Shown in pieces: positions 24,701 to 38,100 of a stretch of 64,000 bases of DNA (within the stretch, counting starts at the first letter, position 1; every line of letters begins with the position of its first letter). The notes beneath the pieces were generated by a model, which saw only the letters and a program-made list of their open reading frames with translations, was not told where the DNA came from and made no database searches. Where the stretch lies: NCBI GenBank assembly GCA_030141585.1, contig JAQIFP010000023.1:1-64000 (forward strand), given 5' to 3'. The position numbers and the translations under genes were made by a program. This DNA is from Ophryocystis elektroscirrha. Lineage: Eukaryota > Apicomplexa > Conoidasida > Neogregarinorida > Ophryocystidae.

Positions 24701-26157
24701 CTGCCTGACGGAAGCGGTTTTGGTAAAAACAAATTAAATTTTTATTCAAACATATATATATATATATATATAGAACTTATCATAATTTCCTATAATAATA
24801 TGAATAAAAAGAATAAACTTATATATGTTAATATGAGTGAAAATAGAGGTTATCTATTTAAATAAATATTAAGTACTAAGTTTACTTTATTGTTATATAA
24901 ATTACATATACGTAATTTCTATAATTATAAGAGAATCTAAACTTATAAGTGATTTGATATAAACTAACTTAATAAAATACAATATATTACATTAAATACA
25001 ATTATTAGATGGCACTCAATCATCTGATTATAATAAAACTTTTTATTTGGTTTACCAATCTGTGACGAAACATTTCATGAAGACCTTTGATATAATGGAT
25101 GTTGAATTTTGCAAAGTTGCCGTCGATCGATTATCCTTAAAGGTACTGGTTTGATAGTTGCAACTCAGATTCTTATATATAAGATAATATACTTGAGTTA
25201 TTTATGTAGATATTCATAAGTATAATAATATCATCTAAAATAAATGATGATATTAAAATATTAAATTTTGATAATATTATGTATTTTGAAGATTTGACTT
25301 GACATTGCTTTTACGCAGTTCATAAACATATATATATAAATTGTACGATATTTCGAAAAATAGCATTATATATACCAAACATCTTATTAAATTTAAAATT
25401 CAAGAATTCAATTATGCGATAATGCAAAAACATATTTATACTATATTTTTTGAATTCTAATCGATTATACTTCAGATGAAGGAATTAACAAAGTTTTATC
25501 GAGGTGTTTTACATGCTTTAAATATACCAAACATGAGTGTTTCTCCAGCCGAGGTTAGTTTCATTTTCAAACGTAAATTTTGAATATTTATATATGTGCA
25601 AACAAAATTATATATAATGTGTAACTAAACAACCATAGCTTTATAACATTCGTGATATCGTCGATATTATCTTAAAAAAATGTTTATGCAAATAACATTC
25701 ATGTATTTGTTTAGATGCACATATTTCGTACTTATTTGACATAAAAATTTTTTTTTTGATAGGTATTAAGTTTTATATCTGGACTTTACAAGCAGTTTAG
25801 CCGTATTGATAAAGCCCAGATTAACCCTAAAATGATTCATAAAGTTTTACAACTGTATAATGAGTTGCAAGCAAGGTGTGGTACAATTTTATTAAATTTT
25901 TTTTTAGATTTAATCTTCCACAACTACCAAATACTGAGATTTCAGAAGATACAGAAATTAATAATCAGCGTGATCTTTTGTCTTCCAATTCTTCTTCAAC
26001 TGTGTATTCATCTTCTGGGCAACGTTCCAGTCCTGTTGTGGATGCTTGGAAAGAATGGTATCAGGAATGTTTGAGTGCATTAGAAAGTGTTGCACCCCTC
26101 TCTAAAGATAAAGCTGTATTCAAGAGATTGTCGTATAATTTTATGAATGCTAATTAA
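18724..26157 (+). CDS. Large Ser/Asn-rich, coiled-coil protein, function unknown (5' end unresolved)
   Basis: At least 17 exons joined in consistent phase, from 18724-18836 through 18901-18977, a 2.5-kb exon 19381-21854, then 21891-21993, 22027-22161, 22193-22301, 22688-22800, 22834-22984, 23170-23333, 23592-23702, 23733-23828, 24146-24484, 24518-24722, 25009-25142, 25476-25553, 25763-25875 and 25908-26157. About 1,590 residues are visible. The first 850 are low-complexity (Ser, Asn, Lys; a Pro/Tyr patch at 21240-21360). From 21891 there are heptad-like charged helices (INEEVQNKNQELQAE). The C-terminal 600 residues look globular and helical. The apparent stop at 21856 is bypassed by a 36-nt intron (21855-21890) that restores an open frame. 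No known domain is recognised. The true start codon lies upstream and was not found. Confidence 0.72.
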
Positions 26158-26218
26158 TTTTCTTATAAGTTGACTTATACAATTAAGAAAAACCCCGTAA
26201 CTAAGAGCAAAATTTGCA

Positions 26219-27117
26219 CTAATCACTAGCTTGTGACAAAGAATCATTATCATTTTTTTTCTTATCATTAAATGTTTTCGTAGACTTGAGTTGAGAGTTG
26301 ATTTGACTCAAATAATCCGGTGGTATCATAGACTCGGAAGAATATATTGAATCATAGTACGGAGAATATGCTACTGTATTTGGAGCTGTTTTAATTTTCT
26401 CGTAAATTGCCGGCAAATATTTGATATGAGTGAGACGTACACATCTATTTATTTATAATCTTATTACTTCCAAATTTACTTGTTATTTTGACAACGCATA
26501 GGAAAGGGGCCATTTTCCGGGGGATTAAGAATTTCTTGAAAATCTGCAGGATTCTTATAGTTAGGTATATTTCCGAAAATAAATACAATTACACGATTGG
26601 CCCAGGTTATCCAATTCTCAAATGTTGCTACAGATTAAGAAGAAGACTGAAGACAAAATACCTGGCATAACTAATTTAATAGCTGCGTGTCCAGTTGTTT
26701 CATTTATTAATCCTTGCCACTCAACGCAACGAGGAGGAATCATTTGAAATCTTTTTTTTCTTGGTTTTCTGGTTTTTTGTTGTACTCTCAGAAAATTATT
26801 AGCTTCTGCTTCTGCGGGAAAAAGCTCATTTCGGTCATCTGGCCATAACGGAGTTTCCGCTTTTGGTATGTCATGAGCTATTGTGAACAAAACCCTATCT
26901 AATAATTCATTTTGAGGCCAAAAATATTTTGTTCGCTCTTTAAGATCCAAACTATCTACATCAAATGGTCGTCTTTCTTCTTACTCTCTATCCATTCACG
27001 AAATTTAGTGACCAGTCTAGTGACTTCAGTTTTATTCCTTCGAATAGAAACGGTTGTTTCCTCAAGACTGTCTGAAGAGTCACTTTTTTGCTTACCAAAT
27101 TGAAAGTTATCAAACAT
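26219..27117 (-). CDS. Conserved-looking hypothetical protein, 266 residues
   Basis: Four exons close in frame: 26985-27117, 26662-26955, 26480-26627 and 26219-26444. The introns are 29, 34 and 35 nt. The protein starts MFDNFQFGKQKSDSSDS and is basic in the middle (KTRKPRKKRF). It has a Trp/Pro-rich globular-looking centre (FWPQNELLDRVLF, PLWPDDRNELFP, TFENWITWANRVIVF, NPPENGPFPMRC) and a polar tail ending SLSQASD. There is no signal peptide or membrane segment. I do not recognise the family. Density of aromatic motifs and clean splicing argue it is a real gene. Its stop is 61 bp from that of the convergent large helical-protein gene, and the next upstream gene on the same strand ends 262 bp before its start. 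Confidence 0.7.
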
Positions 27118-27379
27118 GCTCAAATTTTCTTAAAATTTGTTTCCATAAGTTATTTATGTGTTAGTTTTATTTTGGTAAAACCATATTTAAGAAATGAAAC
27201 TATACTTAACAATTATATATTTTTTCAGTATTAAATTAAATTTTTCCCTTTCAGTAGGACTTTAAATTCTTTTTTGGTATTTTTTTTGCTGCAATAAAAG
27301 ATTTTGTACATTAACATATAATAACTTTATAAAAAGTAATTCAATTTCTGGTTTCTGAATGAAATGAACTCAAAAAAAA

Positions 27380-28939
27380 TTATAGTTTTTTTGATAAATT
27401 TTTGATATCATTTATATTGAATGTTCCAATGTTTTTTTGTTTCTTTAAATCATTGATAAAACTTTTGGGGAGTTTGTAATAGTTTTCAGTTGTTTCTTTC
27501 TTGAAATTAATATTGTTTGTAAATTCTTTTATATCGTCAGAAAGAATTGGGGATGACTGTAGTAGCAGTAGCTGGTAATCATCTTCATAATACCAAATTT
27601 TGACGTTTGTGTTCATAAAACCTTTGAATATCATAATAGTTAATTCCTTAGGAATAGGTTGTAAAAGAAAACGGTGAAGATTTAGCTCTACTGATGGAAC
27701 CGCTATGCAATTCTCAACCAGCACACATAATAAACGTGTAAACATTAGTTTTCTATAGGAGTTCATGGAAGAGACACTTGATTCAATCGACTTATATAAC
27801 TTCTGCTCGAGAATATAATCTGATACTTGCCCTTTTCCATAAAATGCGTACCATAATTCTTGTAATCTTTTGCATTGGGTGACTAAAGAGCCAGATAAAA
27901 GGTCACATACTAAGTCTTTATCTTCACCAATGGAGCCCACATAGTTTCCATCAAACTGAAACTTACAGCTAGAATCAGATTCTGAAACATAACTGATAAT
28001 ATAAATTTTGAAAAATATAAAAATGTTATAACATATATAAAGACCGCTTTGTTCTATTAAACTGAAACCAAATACATTTCTTTGCTAATTTTTTAACTAA
28101 ATTGATGTATTTTAACATCTAATGGATTATTTGCGATTCACTATCAGGAAAGAGTTAAAAGTAAACAAAAAATATTTAGTAATAAATGCCATTTTGGTTA
28201 AACCAACCTATTAATTGCATTACAATTATACAATTTTTGCAACTTCAAGTGAATTTATGTCTTAAAATGTAATACATATCTTATATTTTATTTTTCATTT
28301 ACCTTTATTAAAAGTTTTACGCGAGTAATAAGAATCATATTCAAACTTTGTATATGCAGCCCAATCACGTCCGCATTCACAAATAAATTGAAGCAGTGAG
28401 TATTTAAGTTGCTCAAGAAATCTTAAAGCTGCTGCCACTGCGTATTTATCATTTTCGTTTCTAAATTGATTTAAAACAGCAGATATTTCTCCAGTTATAG
28501 CGCATATAAATTGCACTTTAACTTCTGTGGGTGGTGAGTTGATAAGACCTTCAATAAGTTCATTAAGATTCAATAAGTCATATATATAAGCCAAACTATG
28601 ATCCTTTAAACTAGCTAATGTAGATATTGAATTGTAAATAGTTCCTAATGGCGCTTTCTTGGAGTTTTTTATTGGATTGAGTAATTTAATATACTGACAT
28701 ATCTCATAAGCCCCGTATTTAATAAATTCAGTAGACTGGTAATCAAATTGAAAATTCTTTTTACTTAGCTCGAAACAATTGATCAATAATTTATATTTTT
28801 TACATATCGCTAAACTATGTTTTAAAAAAATTATAGGATATTTTATATCTATTCTAGTCAAATCAATTGTTTTTTCTAATTCACTTTTTGTCAATGAAAA
28901 TTTATTAAGTAAGTCAATAATAGTTAATGTTTGAGACAT
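27380..28939 (-). CDS. Hypothetical helical protein, 412 residues
   Basis: Two exons, 28303-28939 and 27380-27981, with a 321-nt intron, close to 412 residues. It starts MSQTLTIIDLLNKFSLTK and ends NDIKNLSKKL. Almost the whole chain is predicted helical from its Leu/Ile/Lys/Glu pattern, with GEISAVLNQF, AAALRFLEQLKYSLLQFICECG and LELWYAFYGKG-like stretches. There are no membrane segments, zinc motifs or catalytic signatures I can name. A cytosolic scaffold or alpha-solenoid-like fold is possible but unproven. It is divergent from dynein heavy chain with only 170 bp between the start codons. Confidence 0.68.
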
Positions 28940-29109
28940 TTATCTAATTTTATTTTTTATACTTACGGTAAGGGGGGTGTTTGTGTTTGCCTTATGATTA
29001 ATATATATTAGTATATATATATACAAAAATAATTTTTTTTTTTTTTACAATTAATAAATCTTTAATATATTAATTTATAATGTATTTTACTTGTTTAAAG
29101 TTTAACTAA
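28940..29109. promoter_or_regulatory. 170-bp bidirectional promoter candidate
   Basis: Only 170 bp separate the start codons of the minus-strand hypothetical gene and the dynein heavy chain. The interval contains a (TA)n-like tract near 29008-29020 and a run of about 15 T at 29033-29047. Both genes must initiate transcription from or across this interval unless they have untranslated upstream exons. Confidence 0.5.
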
Positions 29110-32100
29110 ATGGTGGACAAAACGCAAAATAAAACTGTTTTTGGCTCCAGCTCTCTTACTATGGACCAATTTCGATTATTGTTCCGGCAGTTCTTGATTA
29201 ATGTTTGCTCTCCTTTGATACAATGTGACGTTCAAAAATTTACCAGCAAATTTAATGTTGAAGAAAACAAATCGGTTATTGAAAAGTTTCTTTTAGAACC
29301 CCACTATCGTGTATTGATAGGTATTTAAATAATAAAATAAATTCACGTGATTCAGTGTATAATGAAACCAATAAAAACCAAGTTGTACCACAATTTTCCT
29401 TGAAAATTGATTATAATGCCATTGCCAGTTCTTCTGTGATGTTTATAAAAAGATCTCACGTCAACAATGTTTACAATTTGATTCAAGGTATTCAAATTTA
29501 AATTATTTTTTACATGCGTATATATATTAAGTAGAATATTACAAACTAATTTGAGTTTACATATAAATTTGCTAACAGTTTATAATATGTATAATTCGCT
29601 TAACTCTATTGCTTGCATATTAATTCAAGCTACTAAATTTATTTTTGATTTGTTCAATTTCAAATTTACAAAAAATCAACATAAATGTTATTAGATTTTT
29701 CAGTTTTAGGGTAACTGGTTTCCCTATAAAGTATAATTCATTATAGTGATCTAAAATATAAATTATAGCATAGATACAATGATTAAAAAATGATTAGAAA
29801 GACTACAATTCTTTGAGTAAAAAATTAAATATATTTTAACAATGAAAAGTACGTGAAACATAAGTAATCTTTTTTTTTTAAAGAACTAGGAGGAAAACTA
29901 ACAGAACCCGAAGCATTGAAATTTTTTGGTGGAAAATTTCAAGTAGTTCAGGCTGGAGGCGAATCAAAAGAAAATTATATTTCAACCAATCAGACAATTG
30001 ATTCTATATATAACTATTTACACTGCGTAGTAGAGCCAGTTTTGGCAGCTCATCAAAACACTTCAACTGAAAGTGCAATTAATGATCCCAAGTCTTCACG
30101 AAACTTTGCAATTGCTCGGAAAAGACTAACAGAGTTAATTTTTTGTATACAACAAGCACAGCAGGCAGCAGATGTACAGTTGTTACAACTGAATACGGAA
30201 TCAGTGATTACAGAGTATCTGGCCAACTGCGACGCAACAAAAACAAAACCAGATGCAGAAAATTTTTGTAACTTATATCCCGATCCTGCCATATATTCAC
30301 AACTTCAAAATCGCTTACAAGAATGGACTAAGGATATTGAACGTGTAGTTCATTATGATAGGTGAGAAAATAAGATTCGTCTATAGTTGTTTATTGTTTA
30401 AATTAAATCTACTTATTAATTACTTGAAAAAAATAAAAATATAACTTTTGATAAATAAAATTTGAAATAGAGATCCATCTATTGGAACCGCCGTTGATGA
30501 ACATAATTTTTGGATTAAGCTAGAACGTGCCTTGATACATATTAGCGACCAGCTGAAATCTCCAGAAATAGTGTTTACATTCAATGTATTAAGACATGTA
30601 AAAAAATATATAATAACAGTTCCTTTTGAAAATGATATAGGTAATTATCTCAATTATTCAATAAGCGGTTATATGATGAGCAGTGATCGTACTGTTTAAC
30701 ATATGAATTATTACTATTTATTTTTGTCTTGAAATTTGCTTCCCCCTTTAATGTATAAAATATAAGTATATATATAAATATATGTATTCAAAGAATGATA
30801 AGCTGCTCATCTGTTAAAGTTTACTTAAAATAATTTGTATGTATAATGAATATATATTACGTGTATATATTATATTTATATATAATATAAATTTCAATGA
30901 ATTATTATAAATTTGTATTCTATAAACTTTTACTTTAAAATTATAGCTGTGTGTGTTTCTTATACCTATGTGAGTAGATTTACAAAAAATGCTTGTAATC
31001 AACCAATAAATTAATGTTTTCAAAAAAAACCATATAATTAGGGTTGAAAAATCGATTGGATGCTGTACAGAATGTGAATGTTTTGATGCGTGATATGCCA
31101 TTAAACTTGATATTATCAGCGGATTCGTTAACACAATTGACAAAAGGAGTTCGCTCTGTATTTAATCATTTGAAGAAGTTCAAAACAGTAATCAGCTACT
31201 CAAACGAAAGAGTAGCCCATTTTATAGAAGGTTTATCAAGAAATTTAAATAACCAAATATTAAAAATTTTATCTACGAATAATTTACTGACAATAAGTTA
31301 TCACGATTTGGAAGGGCTTTATAACGAGTTTTACGAGTTGACTCATGCATGGGATGATGAAATTCGTTCATTTAAATCTCTTATGCGAGAAAAAAATAGG
31401 TCTAATAATTTATTGACTACAATTCCACCTAGAATGGTAATGGAGCATGCGGGTTTAGTGATACGATTCGAAGATTTGAGCAAAATTAGGAGACAGCATC
31501 AAAAATTACTGGATACTATCAATTTCGTGATAGCCGGGATAACTACTGAGAATGGTGAAGATGCTGATATAGAAAAACAATCTATAACTAAGAAGAATAA
31601 TATTATTGACAGTATACATGAAGCGTTTAACTATTTCAAAGAATGCTCATCTCCATTGGATATATCACAAGAAGGAAAAGAAAAATGGAGCGAAGCTAAA
31701 AGGAAATACGATGAAGCTATAGATTCTATTGAATTGAAATTTATATCAAGTATAAGAGATCAATTGGCTAAAGCATATAACACTATCGACTTATTTCATA
31801 GATACGAAAAATTCTCACCTCTTTTTTTTCGCCCAAGAATACGATCTGCGATACAAGAATACCAGTCCATGCTTATCAAATCTGTAAAAGACGATATTAA
31901 AACTATACAAGCCGAATACACAAAAGGATATGGCGGATCTATTAACGAATACATAATAGCATGTAGTACAGAAATACCGTATATAGTAGGAGAAAATATA
32001 TGGACAAATGAACTTAAACTGAAACTCAAGCAAAAACTTAAAAAAGCTGAAATTATACTAGGAGGCAGCCACAAATGGGAATCTCATCCAGAAGGACAAT

Positions 32101-35100
32101 TTATAAAAAATTGTTCTGAAGAATTATCAAATAAATTTAGCTCTTCCAAGTTGTTTGAAGATTGGTTAAAAACAGTTAAATTGTATAAAAACATGAATAT
32201 GACTGGATACGTTTTCAACATAAAAGAAGTTGTACCAAATTCAGAATATGAGTTAGTTCTAAAATATGATAAAAATTTGCTAAACTTGTTCAAAGAAGTA
32301 AGAATATTGTCTGCGTTAAATTATCGCATTCCGTATTCAATACAAACAATGGCGGATGATATAAAATGTGTTTACATACACTTTAAAACTTTCCAAGAAT
32401 CTTTGAAGACATTCAACTTTTTGATACACAGAATCAAAAACAAAAAGTTTGAACGCGTAGCTAAGCTAGCTTCTAATAATTTTGTACAAGTCAAAAAATT
32501 AATTGAGAGTATTGTAACAATTAAATGGCAAGACGAAAAGTTACCTGATTACGTTGCTCAGTTTCATCAAGAGATACATTCACTTGAATCGCGAATAGAG
32601 CATATAGGTAATTTCATTGTTCAGATAGAGCAAATAATTCACAAAATAAATGAGATCCCACTTCAAGACATCAATATGATTTCTTCAGTAAGTATACCAT
32701 ATGAACTTAATAAAATAGACATTAATAAATTTGTTGAGATGTAATTATATTCACAAAATACTCTTTAAATTGGGTAGAATATTTGAGACTCAGATTGTTG
32801 GATACGGTCTATTGTATTAACTTAATAAATGAAAATGTTATTCAGTTTGAATTAAAATTTTATTTGGTGTATAAGCTTTAATATTTTTTAATACGCATTT
32901 CATTTGTTATATAATTAGTCCAGTTTTATTATATTTTACATAGAAAAATATGTTTTGTGACATATGTCATATAAGTAGTAGTCATCAACATCATTCAACA
33001 TTGAGGTTTCTTAGTTTCTGAGCGAGATACAAAAGATCATTGGAGAGTTAGTTTTTCTGGATTGTAGTAATTTGCATTCATTCGTAGATTCTGTGAATAA
33101 TCAATTAGAGTCAGTTCTACTGAAAATAATAGAAAATTATATGAATGTATGGACCCAAGAGTTTATAAATGGTATACAAAACACAAATGTATTGATCACT
33201 ACGCCCTCAATTCATATTTTCAAGATTCAAAACACGGTAATAAATACACAAAACATTGTAATTATTCTAATACAAAAATATTATATTATCTACTTTCATT
33301 TCATTTGCGGGTATAAACATAAACATTTCCGCTTATGAAAAAATGCACATCTTCAAAATTAAACAAAAATGCTCAAAAATCTTTGACATTTTTAATGATT
33401 GCATACCTTTATGTTTGGCTTAGCACTATTAAATTCAGATGAAATGAAATTTTTTTAGAAACTAAGTCTATTTCCTTCTTTTGAAGAAGCAAGAATGCAT
33501 TGGCTGAATCAGTTCCATAAAAATATTGATGCCATATGTGGACTTCATAAAATTAAAATGGTTTTAGATACAGATGGAGATAAGCTTAAATCTCATACTT
33601 CTTTTCCTACTATAGTTATCAATTCCGAAGTAGTTTCGAGTAAAAACAATGAGGTTATAGAGCAAGAATCAGAAGAAAATTTCGTTTATTTATTAGATAA
33701 AATTCCTCAGACTGTAGTACAAAAATCTTATAAAAACATATTTCATGTTTTTAATAGCTTTGAAGTGACTGTAGAAAATTGGTTATCTTACCAATATTTA
33801 TGGGATATCAACTTGCTTTCAATTACTGATTTTATCAAAAACGACATTGAATTATGGAAACAATTATTGCAAGAATTGAAAATTAAAAAAAACACGTTTG
33901 ATTACACGGAAGAGAAACGAGCATTCGGTCCGATTGTTCTAGATTTCACAACTGCGCAAGCTAAAATAAAAACTAAATTTTCTAACTGCCATAGAGATGT
34001 TTTGAATATATGCGGTGAAAATATGTTGAAGAAAGGAGTAGATATACAAATTAATTTACGAAATATTATACAAGAATTCAATGATATAAAAGATATAGCT
34101 GTTACTATAAAAAAAATCAATGTATCTGCATCTACTGACGAGTATAATCTAAAAAATATTATCACTTATATAGGAAAGTTGAAATCAACTCGAAAAATTG
34201 AAGAACAGTACACAAAGTTGATAGAAATATACTACCAAGCAGAAAAGTTATTAGAAAAACAGCGTTACACTTTTAGTAGTAATTGGATATGGTACGATAG
34301 TTTATTCAATGATTTAGATATATTGAGGCAAATCCTGAAATATCATAATAATATATTTGAACGCAATAAAACGCAACTAATTAATTTGATTATCAATGAA
34401 GATGACGCTGTACAAAAACAATTACAAGAATTATATATACAATGGAATAATTTAAAAGCCATACACTCAAAAAATCCAGCAGAAGCTTTAAAATCTATAA
34501 CTTTCATAGAAATGAATTTGGATAAAATTACCGATCAATATGTGAATATAAATAATAGTAAAGATATATTTGATTTTGACAAAACACCATTCATAACTAC
34601 TTTGTCTACTAATTTAACGCCTTCTTATTTAAAAGAAGAAATCGACAATTTAAAAGAGCTATGGATCAATCTGGAAAACTTGTACAACGAATTAGATGAA
34701 CTAAAAAAACTTGCGTTTATAACATGTAACCCCAAAGCAGTGAATACATCACTAAAGAATATAATAAATAAGTTGAAGAAATTTCCAATAAAATATCACC
34801 AGTATGAAGTGTATAATGATTTGTCAAAAAAGCTTCAAGAATATTATCAATCATACAACATATTATACGAATTAAGAACAGATTCACTCAAGGAGAGACA
34901 TTGGGACGTAATACTTAATACTTTAAATATCAATAAATCCATACAAGATGTGTCAATAGGCGATTTTTATGATTGTGAGTATATAGCGAGTAATAAAACT
35001 TTTATTAACGACATTATATTAACATCTCAAGGTGAATTAGCTATTGAAGAGTTTTTCAATGGAATAAAGAAATATTGGAACACAATAGAACTAGACACAG

Positions 35101-38100
35101 CTGTATTCAATGATAAGTATATAATAGTGAAAAATTTTGAAAGCTTATTTATGTCACTGGATGATCAGATTAGTTTTCTAACGTCAATTAAATCATCTCC
35201 TTATTTTAATACATTTGAAGAAAACTTTAATATGTGGGAAGAAAAGTTATACAAATTCAAAAAAATTTTGAATATATGGGTTAATTTGCAAAGAAAGTGG
35301 TTGTATTTAGAACAAATATTGAATAGTTCTAGCGATTTATATATGCTATTACCTTATGAGTACAATAAATTCCAGTCATTAAACACAGATTATGATTTGA
35401 TAATAAACAAAAATATCGAGCAATATAATAGTCGTCTAAATACAATATTATCTATTGATGGTTTCTATAGATCATTAGAAAAATTTGAGGATTCTTTAAA
35501 CAAAATACAAAAAGCATTGATCAGTTATTTAGAAAAGCAAAGGTCATATTTCTCGAGGTTCTATTTCATTGGAGATGAAGACTTATTAGAAATGATAGGG
35601 TCTAATAAAGACATAAATCATATATCAAAAAACGTCAAAAAAATGTTTAACGGTATAGCTTCATTTGTATTCGAAGAATTGTCTGAAGATGGAAACAAAA
35701 TAAAAACTAGTATAACTGGTATGAAATCAAGTGAAGATGAGATTGTGTATTTCGATCAGCCAGTAATTATATCAGAAAAAACTGAGCTAAATGAATGGTT
35801 GATTCTATGCGAGAAGTATATGAAAATTTGTTTAGCGACGTCATTAAAAAAATGTATAGATGATATTAAGATATGGATTGAAATCAACTTCGATAATTTG
35901 CTGATAAATAACGACACTACCCATGAAACCCAATTCTTCAATTTATTAGCATCATATAACATAATATATGACAACACGCAAGGGTTTAATATTGGTGATA
36001 ATTTTAAACTAAATGAAAACATAGATAATTTATTTAATTGGATAAATCAGTATCCAGTACAAATAATTCTTTTATCAATTCAGATATATTGGACCTATCT
36101 CGTAGAGATTTCTTTTTTAACCAAAAACGATTTGTCTTATGTAAATCAATGGTGTGAAGATTTGTTGAGTAGACTTGCATATAATATAGTAAATCGCGAA
36201 ATAGATAGGTTGCAGCAAATTAAACTAAACCAATTAATTATAGAACTTGTTCACCAAAGAGATGCATGTCGAGATATGTTAAATTTAAAAGTTAATAGTA
36301 ATGCAGATTTTTCGTGGTTAAAATATACGCGTCTGTATGTAAACAAAAAAAGTACATCTTATGAAGACATTTTACGTGTAAATATTGGTTACACCAGCTT
36401 CAATTATGGATTTGAATATTTAGGGTCTCCTGAAAAACTAGTTCAAACTAAACTTACTGATGACTGTTTTTTGACATTGTCTCAAGCGCTGCAACTCCGT
36501 TTAGGAGGAAATCCTTTTGGTCCCGCAGGAACTGGAAAAACGGAAACTGTCAAAGCTTTTGGAGCTCAACTGGGCAGACTTGTTCTTGTTTTTTGCTGTG
36601 ATGAAACTTTTGATGTGCAAGCTATGGGTCGTATTTTTGTTGGTCTTTGTCAAGTTGGTGCTTGGGGATGTTTCGACGAATTTAACCGTCTTGAAGAAAC
36701 AATTTTATCTGCATGTTCTGAGCAAATTCTTACTATCCAGGTTGAATTTATTAGATGAGAATAGTTTGATGCATATATTTAATTATGAAGTAACTATATT
36801 GTTTAATTCAAAACTAATTTAAAATATATTGCATAGTAGTTTCTTTACCTGTATAGATTATAATAGATAAATTATAAAAAAAACTTGTGTTCAGATTAAT
36901 TATGTTTTAAAAAATAAGAAAATACATTTATCTTATTTTAACTATGATTTGTGTTTATAATAATACGAAAAGTTGCAAACACGAAATTTCAGACTGGATT
37001 AAAAAACAAGAAAAATGAAATCATATTAATCAATAAAACTGTCCGCTTGAACACAGCTATGGGCATTTTTGTCACCATGAACCCGGGTTATGCTGGGCGA
37101 TCCAATTTGCCGGATAATTTGAAGCAATTATTTCGTGAATTTGCCATGACTCAACCAGACACAGTTCAAATTGCGCAAGTTGTCTTGTTTTCACAAGGGT
37201 TCCAGTTCGCAGAAATATTATCACGCAAAATTGTCGCATTTTTTCAACTATGTGCACAACAACTTTCCCCACAATCTCATTATGATTTCGGATTACGATC
37301 ATTAAAGAACGTTCTTAATTTAGCTGGAAACCTGAAAAAACAACCATCAGAACTGTAAGAAAGTAGATTATTTATTTAGTTTATTTGTCCTTTTCGATTA
37401 TAATTGATGAATTTATTCAGACAAGAACACGAGGTTGATTCAAGAACAAGTGAAGAAGAATTACTGCTAAGGTCTATTCATTACACAGTCGCTCCTAAAT
37501 TAATAGCAGAAGACGTTTTATTAATGGAAACAATTGTAGAGAATGTTTTCCCTAATCATCAATTGGGATATATGGAAGACCTTAATTTAAAGGTAATTAA
37601 TAATAAAACAGAACTGTCTATTAATCATTTTCTTATACTTTTGCTGTATAGTGTGGTATCCAATTTTATTCTGTTTTCTTCAAAGATTACAAAAAAATTC
37701 TTATATGCTAATTGTTAATCGCAATTAGTATACCAGCTACTATGACTTCAAATTATTATTTAAAATCTATATAATCAATGAAATTATTAATTTATAATAA
37801 AGTTTTCAATTTATATAACAATATATGTATGTATATATATATATATATACATAAAGTTATATGTATAAAGATGTAATATAAATATATAAATGTTAATAAC
37901 AATTTTTAGCTGTTATATTCAATGAATGAATTATTTTTTGAGTATATAAATTATTTAAACATATCAAAATAATGAGTTTAAATTGTTTTTAAATAGGACC
38001 AAATAAGAGTAATTTGCCAATCGCAAAATTTCGATTGTTGTTCAAAATGGATGAACAAATTACTACAGCTCTACCAGATCCAAAAATTGAATACTGGTAT

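Noticed and set aside
36741..36760. Apparent premature stop in dynein after the AAA1 domain
   Set aside because: The stop lies in an intron (36741-36992); joining the exons gives the expected AAA1 continuation through to [18 protein letters not shown].
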